64,000 nt of DNA, taken from Agapetus fuscipes. Taxonomy: Eukaryota > Arthropoda > Insecta > Trichoptera > Glossosomatidae. A program made the position numbers and the translations under genes. Below are positions 41,320-53,050 of this stretch, piece by piece. The DNA is taken from the NCBI GenBank assembly GCA_951799405.1, contig OX637359.1, positions 9,234,201 through 9,298,200 of the forward strand. Reading direction: 5' to 3'. Numbering within the stretch: the first letter of the stretch is position 1; every line of letters begins with the position of its first letter. The notes below the pieces were generated by a model, which was not told where the DNA came from, ran no database searches, and was given only the letters and a program-made list of their open reading frames with translations.

Positions 41320-42470
41320 TACATTAAATTGTATCTTTTATTACATGTTTGATACTTAGTTTATAAAGTATATATAGATTTCACCAAAAAATATCTTTAA
41401 AATGATACCTTCCAACTTTCAAGCAAGATTATTGAAAGTAACACCAATTGAAAACATGGCTTCTTCTTTAAAAAATAATACTAAACAAAAAAACCTATGA
41501 AAACAAGGCCTTGTTAAAAGTTAAGTAGGTACCTGAGAATGGTCTAAGGACCGAAAAAAATGTTATTTTACATATTATATAATAAAAGGGAGTGAAAGTA
41601 GAGAACGAACAGTGCTAAAATTAAAAAATACTCGTTGTTCGGTAAAAAAAAAAAAAATTTTTTTTTTCACACAAACCATGAAAAACGTTTCGCCTTATTG
41701 AAAAAAAAAATCGTCCAAATTTTTTGCCCCACCCAGTTTAAATTTCCATACATTATTTTGACACCTCAATCAACTCTGACGGATCATTATGTTGTAAAAA
41801 GCAACGGCTTCCAGAAAAAATAACACAAGAACCTCTGTCGTGACCCGCAAGTATAACGCTTATTTTTTACGACCAAAAGTGCTATTTTACCATAACGCGA
41901 TAGCGGAGATTAAAGCAATTCGATTGGAAACCGTCGATAAAAATTATTTTGATTTTATACGAGTAGTAAGTAAGATTTTTTATTATCAATTTGTAATTTA
42001 TTTTCAATTAAATAAGAAGAAATATTTAGATTTTAGTTTTAATCATTTTTAATATAAAGTTGTGTATTTGGTTATGTAAAAATATTTCATTTTTGTTTTC
42101 ATTTTTTAATTTAAAACAAAAAAAAAATAATGGTCTTAACACAACTGTTTAAAATGTAAATATTAAATTTAAGTTTAATTTGTTTGGTGAGCTCTGTTTT
42201 TTTTTGATAAAACATGAATAACCATACATGCTTGGTCGTCGCTAATCAGAGTCAATTTTTCGAACATGACCCAGTGTTAGTAAGGCTTTGATAGAGATAT
42301 GTATTTATATAGATGTATTTTTCACTAAGAAAATTTTGAAAATGAAAATAATATTATTGCATGCTCTGAACTAACTACCTTTTAATTATTGATTCCGTAG
42401 TATTATTAATTAGACTAAGAACAACGTGTAATAAATAATATCAAAATATCAATCAAAATGAAGTTCTACA
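41320..42470. other. unassigned, AT-rich
   Basis: Homopolymer runs at 41640-41720. Short frames at 41635-42052 show no domain. Confidence 0.4.
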
Positions 42471-42474
42471 ACTG

Positions 42475-42560
42475 TTGGAAACACAGGTGGCATTGGCAAG
42501 GGTAAATATTTTTTTGCATCATGGGAGGTCAGTCTTGTACCAACCTATTTGTCAATAAAT
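42475..42560 (-). repeat. T1 LINE 3' end, short remnant
   Basis: ACACAGGTGGCATTGGCAAG and GGGAGGTCAGTCTTGTACCA. Confidence 0.55.
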
Positions 42561-42564
42561 CGCA

Positions 42565-43258
42565 TAAAATCAAAATACCATTTGTAAAAATGGTCAATCC
42601 ACAGATAATATTAGTAGTTATGTCATAAAAAAACACATTAACGTAAAAACAGGCGTAATTTTTTTGCGAGTGGGTGCTAAAATGCCATTAGGAATTGAAA
42701 AGAACAAAAAAACAATCAAATTATACTTCAAATAACCATCTAAATACTTTTAAAATTGTTGCTACAATAGCTATCAAGTTAATAATACCTCTATAATAAT
42801 AAATGAAAATAATTTGAAATACAAAAAAATGTATTTAAATAATAATTGATGCCATAAGTCACAACCTTGCTAAATTTATTTAAAAAAAAGTTCAAGGTAA
42901 AATATTGCTAAAAAGTTTAATAAATTAACCACGTGATTCATAGATCATTTTTAATTCCATTTTAAAGTCAACATTACGATTTGAACAATATGAAAACAGC
43001 AATTAGGAATGGCAGATGATATTTCACGAATAATGGTGAGGTAATTTATTTAAAAAATAAATTGCTTTGAATTATTATTGAGATGCTAAATGCTGTGTAT
43101 GATTGTCAATTATTTTATTTAAATTGCAATTTTTAATTTATAATTTATTTTGACGTCCGTATTTTAATTTGACTTTTATTTATTTGAATCATTTCATTAT
43201 TCAATATTTTATTTTTGATATTATTTAAAAAATATTGAAAACTGATATATGATACTGA
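42565..43258. other. unassigned, very AT-rich
   Basis: No frames, no repeat partner seen. Confidence 0.4.
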
Positions 43259-43261
43259 TAT

Positions 43262-43597
43262 GACTTCAGACCAATCAGTCTACTCAGTATACCAGGAAAA
43301 GTCTTCTGTAAGGTGATTATAAAAAATGTGATTCTGACTACTAGTGAAAGGATTTCCGATATACAGTCCGGCTTTATGGCCGGTAGAGGCTGTGTTGATC
43401 AGACTTTTACTCTACGACAACTTGTTGAAAAACAATTGTCGGTGAGGCGGAAGCTGTTCACGGCCTTTGTAGATCTGGAAAAGGCTTTTGACTCAGTAGA
43501 CAGAGGTATGTTATGGGATGTTTTGAAAGCATACGGAGTGAATGGGGCTCTCCTAGGTGCGGTGCATGCCAACTATGAAAATAGTAAGCTTTGTTAG
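43262..43597 (+). pseudogene. T1 LINE reverse transcriptase, N-terminal part of RT
   Basis: The frame reads DFRPISLLSIPGKVF and later QSGFMAGRGCVDQTF and AFVDLEKAFDSVDRGMLWD. These are RT blocks with motif A (VDLEKAFD) intact. It stops right after VHANYENSKLC, where the frame and the protein jump to a region well past the YxDD motif. The missing piece removes motifs B to D, so no active RT can be made. The endonuclease domain is also absent (5' truncation). Together with the next feature it is the longest T1 copy, of RTE-like type judging by the C-terminal half. Confidence 0.8.
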
Positions 43598-44331
43598 GTA
43601 ACCATCTGAAGTTGAATGCAAGTAAGACGAAAGTATTGATTTTTGAAAGAGATGATGAAAGTATGAATTATGAATTTAAAATTAATGGAATGAATGTTGA
43701 TGTCGTAAATGAGTTTGTATACCTGGGAAGTAAGTTTGAAAAAGATGGAAGAATGACCGGTGAATTTGAAAGAAGAGTAATGAAGGGCAGGTGTGTACTG
43801 GGTGCCACAGCTTGTATCGCCAAAAATCAAAACATATCAAAAAATGCTCGATTGGCGGTACGCAGTGGCATACTTTTACCCACCTTGATGTATGGAAGCG
43901 AGGCCTGGACGGTGAATGAAAGTGAAATTAGTAAAGTCCATACTGTTGAAATGGACTTTCTAAGAAGTATAATTGGGAAAAAACGGAGTGACAGGGTGAG
44001 GAATGATTTTGTAAGAGAAGAATGTGGTGCAAGAGAAAGTGTGAAAGTGAAGATTAAAAGAAGTTTGTTAAGATGGTTTGGGCATATGGAGAGAATGAAT
44101 GAGGAAAGACTGACGAAGAAAGTATATGTTGGTAGAATAGATGGATGTCGTGGTAGAGGAAGACCGAGAAAGGTATGGATGGACCAAATATCCGAAATTG
44201 CGAATGAATGGAATATCCAGAGTCATAATAAAAGAAGAGCTTGTATGAAGAAGGTTATGACTCTGGAGGAAATGAAAGAAGTATGTAAGGACAGAAAGAA
44301 ATGGCGGTTGATCTGTAATGTTGGCGGCTAG
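43591..44331 (+). pseudogene. T1 LINE ORF2 C-terminal half
   Basis: The open frame of 246 codons starts beyond the RT deletion: LKLNASKTKVLIFE, EFVYLGSKFEKDGRMTGEFE, ILLPTLMYGSEAWTVNESEI, SLLRWFGHMERMNEERLTKK, GRGRPRKVWMDQI and VCKDRKKWRLICN, then stop TAG. This is the usual C-terminal region of RTE-like arthropod LINE proteins. It is open over its full length, so the copy is fairly young. The stop leads directly into the T1 tail, which ties all the short T1 repeats in the window to this protein. Confidence 0.8.
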
Positions 44332-44692
44332 GGTTTATTAAATTGGAATTTGTTTTTGTTTGTAAATGGATATTTTGTATTTTGATATTATTATTTAATG
44401 ATGTATAAAATGTAATTTGTCGTGTGTGTGTGTTCCTTGACTTATAGGTTGGTATGCGGCTGACCACCCATGCTGTAAAAATGGTTCACTTTGCCAATGT
44501 CACCCCTGTCTCAGGGAAGGACGGCAAGAGTTGCAGGGTGTATGTCCATTTGAGATTTGGTTTTTATGTTGTAGGTTCACATGAGGCATGTGCAAGCGCG
44601 AACTTGTACGTGTCTGGTTGTGAGAATGCATGTAATGTGAATCTCCAATGTAACATATCCTTGCAACTTAGATTAGATTAGATTAGATTAGA
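44332..44692 (+). repeat. T1 LINE 3' UTR and tail, reference copy
   Basis: After the ORF stop comes about 100 AT-rich bases, then the conserved blocks TTCCTTGACTTATAGGTTGG, GGCTGACCACCCATGCTGTA, TTCACTTTGCCAATGTCACC, GTGCAAGCGCGAACTTGTAC and ATATCCTTGCAACTTAG, ending in four GATTA units. Hairpin-like CAGGG/CCCTG pairs recur in all copies. Confidence 0.85.
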
Positions 44693-45039
44693 TATAGAAA
44701 TTGTTCAATTTTATTTACAAATTTTCAGTTTAGTGTGAAGAATCAAACTTTTATTATAATAACTTTCAGTATAGCATGAATAATCTAACTTTTATTTAAA
44801 ACATTTTTAGAACGTGAAACGGTCGGTTTCGATAGCTCAGTTTTTAAAGTGCTTGCATTGCATTCCGAGAGTTTGGGTTCAATTCAATTTTCAGTTCACA
44901 ATCAGCCGCCGAGCGAGGAACATCGCATCGCTGTAAATTTACAGCGTCACCAAACGCGTGTTCGCGATGTGTTCGAGTAACTTGAGTGACTAAATTAAAA
45001 ATTAACACAGATTAATAAACAAAAAACAAAAAAGAGAAG

Positions 45040-46061
45040 ATGACGAGAGCAAACAAAGAAATGAAGGAAGAAATCATGGAATTCATGGAAAAAAAATTCG
45101 CCGATATAAAAGAAGAATTAAATGGGCAATTCAAGGACTTAAAATCACAGATAGAAGAGTGTAGGAAGGAGATACAAGAATTAAGAATAGAACTAAGAGG
45201 AACAACAAGTGGACGCAAAACATACGCGACTGTAACAAACTCTACCAACACATTTATAAAAGATAAAAACAGAGAAGAAACAAAATATGCAATACAAGTA
45301 GAATAAAAAAAAACACATTAAAGGCGGACGAAATGAAAACAAAAATTAAAAATAGAATTGATGTGACGAATTTCAAAATTGGAATAGCTGGAATGAAAAC
45401 AACAGGTGAAAATAAAATTACAATCATTTGCGCTGAGAAAAAAAGTGCAGAAAAATTAACTAAGGAAATTACAAGTACACTTGGGAAGGAAATAAGGGCA
45501 GAGGAATTTAAAAAAAAGAAACCATACATAGTATTAAAAGGACTTGAAAGAAACCTTACGGAAGAGGAAATCATAATGGGCATTACAATGCAAAATGAGG
45601 GTATAGACGAAAGGGAAAGAAGCAACATGAAACTGATAAAAGAGCTAAAAAGTATTGACAAACAAAGTGGAAAACAGAGAGAAATGACAAACTACATCAT
45701 GGAAACCACAGGGGGACTAAGGAAAATCCTCCTAGAAAAAAGAAAAATAAACATAAAATACAACAGAGCGCTAGTTGAGGACTGTAATACTCTGGTGCAG
45801 TGCTACCACTGCCTGAAGTTTGGGCACACTGCACTAAGATGCCTGAGCAGGACACGGCCCCCAACATGTCCTCACTGCGCAGAAGAACATACGTATGACA
45901 AATGTACAAATTTAAAAAACAACCAAATCTGCAGCAACTGCCATTTTTTGAATATTAAATATAAAACTAAAAGTGACACAAACCATAGAACAACCAGCAT
46001 AACATGTAGCTACAGACAAAAAATTATTAAAAGAGCAAATGAACGCATTGATTATGAATAA
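45040..46061 (+). pseudogene. LINE ORF1, Gag-like RNA-binding protein, one frameshift
   Basis: About 340 codons starting at ATG 45040. Residues 5-50 form a highly charged likely coiled coil (KEEIMEFMEKKFADIKEEL). Near the C-terminus lie zinc knuckles: CYHCLKFGHTALRC, CPHCAEEHTYDKC and a third with CSNC. Such proteins coat the element RNA and join its retrotransposition particle. The frame shifts at the A run 45305-45313: the upstream frame stops at 45304-45306, while the other frame is open from the run to 46061. A one-base slip in the run is enough to explain it. This could be a recent mutation, a sequencing error or a programmed slip; the usual single-frame ORF1 favours the first two. Confidence 0.75.
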
Positions 46062-46098
46062 TACCTAATATATGTTTATCCAACCTTAAAATTAAAAA

Positions 46099-49047
46099 AT
46101 GTTTAACTTCGAAGATAATATTCTTGATAAAAAAATGAACATAGGTGAACGGGTTTTTGATTCGACTAATGACATAAACATAAATTTACATAAATCCGCC
46201 AATACGTTATTATTATTTCATATGAACATAAGAAGCATCGAAAAAATTTTTAGCGAATTTGTACTAACATTAAAATCATTAAAATGTTCACCAGATGTTA
46301 TAGTGTTAACGGAGACGCATAGCGCAGGTGAAATGAACTATAATATCCCTGACTATAGCTACTTCACAACACTAAACAAAATTAATAAGAATAGCGGCGT
46401 ATCATTATTTCTATCACAAAAATGTAAAATGATTAGTTTTAAAGAAATAAATGACATAAAATATACTAATATACTTAATATTGAAATCAAGGTACAAAAC
46501 GAGATATTTAATATTTTTGCCATATATCGAACCCATGCAACAGTCTTATCCCAGTTTGTTAACGAATTAAAAAGCGTATTAATTAGAAATAAAAACAAAA
46601 GATCTATTATTGTAGGCGATATCAACTTAAATATTGCGAATGATTATTCATCGAACGATAAAGACAACTACTTAAATATGCTCGCCGAATTAAACTTCTT
46701 ATCTTGTATAAATTCTTACACTAGAAACATCAAAAATCAAAGACCTTCGTGTATTGACCACATATTTACAAATATTCCGGAATATCATAATATAATATCC
46801 GCAGTCATACATACAAACATTACTGACCATTATTCTTGTATTTTAAAATACAAATTAGATATTCCAAGTAAAATAAATGATACAACACAAAAAAACTTAA
46901 AAACCATGTTTCTACACCTAGACATTTTAAAAAATAAACTACAAAATGAAAATTGGTCAGAAGTATATAAATGTAGTGATGTAAATGAAAGCAACAATTT
47001 ATTTAACATGAAATTAACTGAAATCATTAATGAGTCAACAAAGAACATAAACAGAACAAAATCTAAATATAAACCTATCAAAGCATGGATCACCCATGGC
47101 CTAATAGTTTCAATAAGACATAAGCAAACACTTTACAAAATAACCACTAAAAGACCAAACGATGAAAGCATATACAAACACTATAAGTTGTACAAAAAAA
47201 AGCTCACGTATTTAATAAAAACCACTAAAGAAAAATATTATGAAAAAAAGTTAGGAAACACCGAAAATGATAACAAAAGAGTGTGGAAGGTAATAAATGA
47301 GATAATTGATAAAAAAAAACAAAAAACCAATGTTATAAATGAAATCACATATGAAAACACAAAAATAAGCTGCGAATCAAAACCCACTAAAGTTGCAAAC
47401 ATTTTTAACAATTATTTTGTTAATGTAGGAAAAAATCTTGCTAAACTGATACAAACAAACACAGTCACAATGCCAACAATAAAAACAAACACAAACAAAA
47501 TTGAAATCCTTAACAGCTGTACTGAACAGGAAGTTGAAAAAATTATTGACAATATGAAAGGAGGATCAACTCCAGGATTTGATGGCATAACTATCGATAC
47601 AATAAAACACATTAAAAAAGAAATTTCAAAACCACTAATGTACATTATAAATAAAAGTTTTGAGACTGGAAAATTTCCAAATATATATAAAAAATCCATA
47701 ATAATTCCAATATTTAAATCTGGTGAACAGGATGATATAACAAATTACAGACCTATCTCTATAATATCAAACATAGCTAAAATATTTGAAAAAATAGTTA
47801 AAAGAAGAATCAACGCATATATAAAAAGCAATAATATAATAAATGAAAACCAGTTTGGTTTTATGGAAAATAGAAGCACACAAGATGCAATTGCTAAATT
47901 AACTAGCTATGTACTGAATGCATTGGACAAATCTCGTAAATGTATCGGTATATTCATAGATTAAAAAAAAGCTTTTGACAGCATATCTCATTACAAATTG
48001 ACTTCAAAATTAGAAAGTATCGGTTTCCAAGGCAGGACACTCGAGTGGATAACAAGCTATCTATATCAAAGACCTCAAGTTGTCAAAATAAATGAGGTGT
48101 ACAGCCAAATAGAAACTAGTAATTTCGGAATACCACAGGGCACTGTATTAGGCCCTTTATTATTTATATTATATGTCAATGATGTATTTACACTGAAACT
48201 AAACGGAAAAATAATATCCTATGCCGATGATACAGTTATTATCATCGAAGATACAAATTGGAATAGTGTCACCAATAAAGCAAATGTTGACATTGACAAT
48301 TTAAAGCACTGGTTCGACGTGAATTTGTTAACACTCAACAGCGAAAAAACTTACATTGTCCCGTTCTCTATTAATGAAAATAAATTAAATCTAAATTTAA
48401 ACGTATTTATTCATCAACAAAATAAATGTAATAAAACGAATTGTAATCTAACCTGCTCAATACTAAAGCAAACAGATACTACAAGATATTTAGGCGTTGA
48501 CATAGATAGTAAATTAAAATGGAAAGAACATACTAGTAAACTGATAAAACGAATCAGAAAGTGCATATACATATTTATAAGACTTAGAAATATACTCGGA
48601 ATAGATAACTTAAGAAGAGTCTACTACGCAATTGTGCAATCTATATTACAGTACGGCATTATAGGATGGGGAGGGTCATACTTAAACACATTAAACCCTG
48701 TAAAAATAATTCAAAAATTAATCATTAAGATAATATTAAAAAAACCATCGAATTACCCGACTGAATTAGTATTTAAAATATTTAAAGTTCCCTCAGTAGA
48801 TATCATTTTTAAAAAAAACGCCATATTGCAAATATTAAAGGAAAAACAACAATTAAAATTAGAAACAAATCATTCAACAAGATACAAACATAACCTCAAA
48901 ATGTCAAAATTTGACACAAAACATTATCAAAATAGCTTCATTTATGTTGGTGTAACAAACTTTAATAAATTACCGACTGAACTAAAAAATATAAAAGATT
49001 ATCATGTATTTAAAAATAAACTTAAAAAACATTTCGAAAAATATTAG
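46099..49047 (+). pseudogene. LINE ORF2, APE endonuclease-reverse transcriptase, one stop
   Basis: About 982 codons in one frame with a single internal TAA at 47962-47964. The APE endonuclease spans about residues 35-250: LLFHMNIRSIEKIF, VIVLTETHS, IVGDINLNI, CIDHIFTN and ITDHYSCIL. The RT includes GGSTPGFDGI, DDITNYRPISII, ENQFGFMENRSTQDAI, motif A IFID-stop-KKAFDS, IPQGTVLGPLLFILYVND and YADDTVIII. The C-terminal YAIVQSILQYGIIGWGG block follows. Both catalytic Asp motifs are present. The stop falls inside motif A, where TTA (Leu) to TAA would suffice. The protein nicks target DNA and primes reverse transcription there. This copy would give only a truncated protein unless the stop is read through. 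Confidence 0.85.
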
Positions 49048-50032
49048 ATTTGTATACCAATTGATATTATTGCCTGTGCCTTGTATTGTTTTTTTGTCAT
49101 TAGTAGACCTCTATAAATCATATGTATGTATGTTTTTATTTTATTATACTTTGGTACCTACTTGCCTATATTATCTATGTTTATATATTTGCTTTTGTTT
49201 ATTATACAGTTTTTTCTTATTTTAATTTGATTTCTCCACATATCAGATCTCTTCACACTGAAAATACACATCATAAGTATTTGACTTAAGTGTATGAAGT
49301 AACTTAAATAAATTTCTAGTTTATAATTTAAATATATTAAATAACTGAAATAAATTTGTTATTACTATTGACTAAATTAATTGTGAATCCCTCACCACAC
49401 ACAAGAGCTTTGACTCTTTTTGGTGAGGTATAGCATATAAAACAATTGAATATTATGTAATAGAAATAAGTTTGAAAAATGTAATGTATGTACTTAAAAT
49501 ATCTTATATTAAATAAAAAAAAAAAAAAATAAAAAAAAAAATTCCTACCGAGGGTGGCAGAATTGATTTTGAGTTTCAGTGTTTATATCAAACCCAAAAT
49601 AACATACTAGAAATTAGTAGGTACTAACCTCTTGAGAGCTGTAAAACTCCCATTTCAACTGAAGTGGTTGGCGTAAGACCCTTACCCGTAAAAACAAATA
49701 TTCCATTCGCCATAATATGCGAAACCTTTTCTGGTATAATGCGGCAATAAGTTGCACTTTATGCGTAGCTTAGTGGCGTTTATGGGTGACGACTCATTCC
49801 TTGACTTATTGGTTGGTATAAGGCTTACCACCCATACCTACTGTAAAAAATGGTTCACTTTGCCAATGTCACCCCTGTTTCAGGGAAGGTCGGCAAGAGT
49901 TGCAGGGCTTATGTTCTTCTTCTTGCTTCATTTGAGATTGGATTTTTATATTGTAGGTCCACATGCAGCATATGTTAGCGCGAAATTATACATGTCTGCT
50001 TGTGAGAATGCGTTCGATATGAATCTTAAATG

Positions 50033-51034
50033 ATCATAATCATAATCATAATCATAAGGTCTTTATTGTTTTTTATCAATATGTACAAAGTATTACAATA
50101 AAAATAAATTTTAAAAATCTAATTACAATAAATACTCCCCAAAGTAAGCATAGCTTGTGTTTTGGGGAGGATTCCAACTTATCTTAACTTAAAATTAATC
50201 ACTTAATAGATAAAAATCATAAAAAAACAAAAATAATATATACACTATTTAGTCATTTACTCAGCAAAAACAGAAAGACAAAAAATAAAGTAAAATAACA
50301 TAAAGAGGTAACATGTTTAAATAGAAAATACAGAAATAGGAATTATACATATATACACACATGTAGATATATGAAAAAAATAACAAAAATAATAATGATA
50401 AGAATAATATACAAAAAACCAATCAAATATAAACACTCAACTATTTACACCTCTTTCAAATATTTGCTGATCATGTACTTAATGGCCCTAGGATCTGCGT
50501 GCTTATCATGCTTATACCTGGAAAAAAGTGCATTGTACCACCTTACACCCAAATAATCGTAGTGATGTTGGCCGGTTGCTGTATTCTTTCTAGGAACTTT
50601 GATTAGAAGCGACTCTCTACGCGATCTACCACTCGGGATTACAATATCCCCCGGATTATATCCGTGGATAAAGTAATCCTTATGAACTTGGTAGAGAGCC
50701 GCTCTCTTATACAATTGGTCAATTGTTAGCACCGGAAAGTCATGATATAATTGCAATGTGGAATAGTCGAAAGGCTTCTTTAACATTATTTTGATAACCA
50801 TTCTCTGCACCACCCTAAGAGGCTCGAGTGTTGTTTTAAATGTGCCGCCCCATCCGACCATTCCATACTGCATCAATGACTGTCCAAGCGCAAAATAGGT
50901 AGACTTCAAAGTTTTTACCTCTAGAATATCTCTAATTTTGCGGAATACATAGTAAATTTTCCTTAGTCTTTCAATAGTTGTTTCTACATGCTCCTTCCAT
51001 CTAATTCTGGAATCTATTTTATGAATCTATTATA
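50033..51034 (-). mobile_element. CR1/Jockey-type LINE 3' end, 5'-truncated
   Basis: About 1 kb on the minus strand, with a tail of repeated TTATGA units (ATCATA on the plus strand at 50033-50057). The coding part is listed separately. Inserted inside the T1 copy. Confidence 0.7.
50445..51005 (-). pseudogene. LINE ORF2 C-terminal fragment
   Basis: The open frame 50445-50909 reads LMQYGMVGWGGTFKTTLEPL, VVQRMVIKIMLKKPFDYST and YLGVRWYNALFSRYKHDKHA, ending KYMISKYLKEV. The block QYGMVGWGG aligns with QYGIIGWGG of the LINE at 46099-49047, so this is the same broad clade but a different family. Weak coding similarity continues upstream to about 51005. RT and endonuclease domains are missing. Confidence 0.7.
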
Positions 51035-51077
51035 TGTAGGATATCTTTGCAGCTTAGACTTAGATTTAGATTTAGAC

Positions 51078-51175
51078 ACATAGCTGAGGGATATTTTGAG
51101 TGCTTGGAGTCCACTTCACTAAAATCTGCAGAGGCTTTGGCCACTCCTACCGAAATGAGCACAGACATTCAGTTT
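51078..51175 (+). repeat. T2 LINE 3' end, short
   Basis: TCTGCAGAGGCTTTGGCCAC and CCTACCGAAATGAGCACAGA. Confidence 0.5.
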
Positions 51176-51179
51176 TTAT

Positions 51180-51555
51180 CAAATTAAAAATAAGTATGGT
51201 AAGGAAGTACTTATAAAACAGATTTTGTGAAAATAAAAACAAAATCATTGAAACGGATAGCATTCCATACCGACTTCTATCAACTTAAAAGTAACAAAAT
51301 TTGATAAAAAGAAACCGGTATGTCATTTATTACACTCACACTCGTCTTTAAATAGCACACATTATTTCGAATTTTATAATGCCTTAAAAAACGAGTTTTC
51401 TTGAAATACTAGTCATACCAGAAAATCGTATATATTGAATTAATTAATTTGAATATACTTACTTCACTATTCGTTAAATAACACCATCTAAAAAAAATAT
51501 TCGGAGAAAATCCAAGACTGCAATCTAGGATCTTTTTACGTATAAAAATGATGAG
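51180..51555. other. unassigned stretch
   Basis: AT-rich; no features recognised. Confidence 0.4.
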
Positions 51556-51559
51556 GATT

Positions 51560-51740
51560 TTTTTTTTCTGAAACGTAGTTTTATTTTCACAATAATATTT
51601 TCTACCTCAAGCACTTTCGACCTTCAATACTCAGGTCATTATCAAGAGTAGAAAATATTATTGTGAAAATAAAACTACGTTTTAGAAAAAAAAAAAATTA
51701 TTTTAAATAAAATGAATTTTCACTGTGTGAATACACAAAC
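51560..51740. repeat. Penelope-like fold-back, family P3, short
   Basis: Inverted arms AAACGTAGTTTTATTTTCAC (51572 on) and GTGAAAATAAAACTACGTTT (51663 on) around a single minus-strand core. The terminal motif TGAATTTTCACTGTGTGAAT is at 51712. Confidence 0.75.
51606..51648 (-). ncRNA. hammerhead-like core with U3/A8 (P3)
   Basis: On the minus strand: helix I CTC/GAG, core TTGATAA, unpaired T, helix II GACC/GGTC, GAA, near-palindrome AGTGCT, T. Same double change as 8757-8868. Confidence 0.55.
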
Positions 51741-51774
51741 AAACCTACAAAATCTAGGAAAAATTTCATTGCTG

Positions 51775-52022
51775 TTATGGCTGAGGAAGTCAAGTGGCTG
51801 ATCTTTCTAGCGTGTTTGGAATAAAATAACGCTGGTTCGATCCCGCTTGGGTCATTTGACCATAACTTTGATCCTGGTTCAACAGATGTCATTGGGTAAT
51901 TACTAAAAATGAATTCATTAAAATATAAAATAATTAATTGATGATATTATTAGATACCTGTTTCTGGCCAGGTAGAATAGGTTGGTGAATTGTATTTTTC
52001 TTCACAAATCTATGTAAAAAAA
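51775..52022 (+). repeat. tRNA-like SINE3
   Basis: Head with GGCTGAGGAAGTCAAGTGGC and B-box-like CTGGTTCGATCCCG. TTTGACCATAACTTTGATCC, TTTTTCTTCACAAATCTATG and an A run follow. Relatives at 28585-28860 and 12297-12400. Confidence 0.55.
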
Positions 52023-52082
52023 AAGCGTTTCCATATTATATTTATCTCACCCGCGTAAAATATCCTTGATTTCTGCATTTCA

Positions 52083-52290
52083 TTCCTTGACTTATAGGTT
52101 GGCATGAGGCAGATCACCCATATTGCGTTGCATTTGTTACACCTGTTTCAGGGAAGGTCGTCAACAGTTGGAGGGCTTTGTTAGTACACATGTAGCATTT
52201 ATAAGCGGGAACTTACACGTGTCTGTTTGTGACCATGCATTGAATATAAATTTTAAGTGTTAATATATGTAACATCTTTACAACTAAAAT
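52083..52290 (+). repeat. T1 LINE 3' end
   Basis: TTCCTTGACTTATAGGTTGG through GTTTGTGACCATGCATTGAA, with an internal deletion in the middle block. Confidence 0.8.
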
Positions 52291-52299
52291 TATAGATTC

Positions 52300-52812
52300 A
52301 ATACCAAATAAATCATCTAGTATTCATTTAAACTACATTAGTATTTTTGTTTTGTAATAAGTCACCTTTTTCATCCACCATTCTCTGAAACCTTTTTTTT
52401 CCGGGCAAGGGAAAAAACCCCTCATAAATTCGAGATTATCGTGATAGCGTCCTATTTACTTGGCTTTGCACCACGCTTGTGATATTGCCGAGTCGAGCAT
52501 CTTTATTTGGCAACATCTTTCGTGAAAGTGTGCTGTATTAGGGCACAGAAAACCTCGATATTCGCAAATAACTGAAACAAACGAACATTGAATAAAAACT
52601 CTAAATGTTTCATCGGAAAAATATAAAATATGGACTCGTAACTTTGTGTTCTTTTACAAAAAAAAATCTTCCAAATCTTCCAAAAATACACCAAGAAATT
52701 AAAGATTTTTGTTTGACTGTCTTGTAGGCGGGTTGCCTGAAAACTGATTATAACAAGACCCTGCTGATGCTATTTCAAGTAAGTGATGTGGTATTCTTTC
52801 TGATCGATAGGT
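52300..52812. other. unassigned stretch
   Basis: No supported features. Confidence 0.4.
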
Positions 52813-52814
52813 CC

Positions 52815-53050
52815 TTTCCGATTTGAAGCTCAGTAGTAAAAAAGGCTAGGGTTTGATCCCCACCAAGGGTGTTAGAAATTATTTACCGTTTCAGTATTTA
52901 TTTCAAACCCAAAATAAAAATACCTGCAAGGTTTACTATAACTTTCCGAGAAATGAGAACCTGCTTTCTTGTGGACACGGAAACTCCCACTTGTGATGGG
53001 TATAAGGAAGACCCTCTTATCTGTGAACAATAATAGGTTCTACTTCTACA
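52815..53050 (+). repeat. SINE1, old diverged copy
   Basis: Degraded head, GGGTTTGATCCCCACCAAGG, GTTTCAGTATTTATTTCAAA and AACAATAATAGGTTCTAC. Confidence 0.65.

Larger units (their letters stand above)
44886..49539 (+). mobile_element. Jockey-like LINE, near full length, 4,654 bases
   Basis: Starts AATTTTCAGTTCACAATCAG, with about 155 bases of 5' UTR, ORF1, a 37-base gap, ORF2, about 490 bases of 3' UTR and an A-rich tail. Inserted in SINE1 with a 5-base duplication. One frameshift in ORF1 and one stop in ORF2 are the only visible lesions. A Jockey-group assignment fits two ORFs, zinc-knuckle ORF1, APE endonuclease and poly(A) tail, but CR1 relatives cannot be excluded. Confidence 0.8.
44818..49785 (+). 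repeat. SINE1 split by a full-length LINE
   Basis: SINE1 head with TCGATAGCTCAG to TTTGGGTTCAATTC (44818-44885) and body from 49545 (CTACCGAGGGTGGCAG, TCAGTGTTTATATCAAACCC) to GCGTAGCTTAGTGGCG. AATTC is duplicated at 44881-44885 and 49540-49544 around the inserted LINE. Confidence 0.8.
49793..51077 (+). repeat. T1 LINE 3' end split by a CR1-like LINE end
   Basis: T1 from TCCTTGACTTATTGGTTGGT to ATGAATCTTAAATGA (50032), resuming at about 51035 with ATATCTTTGCAGCTTAGACT and a TTAGATTTAGATTTAGA tail. Confidence 0.8.

Noticed and set aside
45254..45661. 135-codon minus-strand frame
   Set aside because: Antisense shadow of LINE ORF1, made of Phe/Ser/Leu from an A-rich coding strand.
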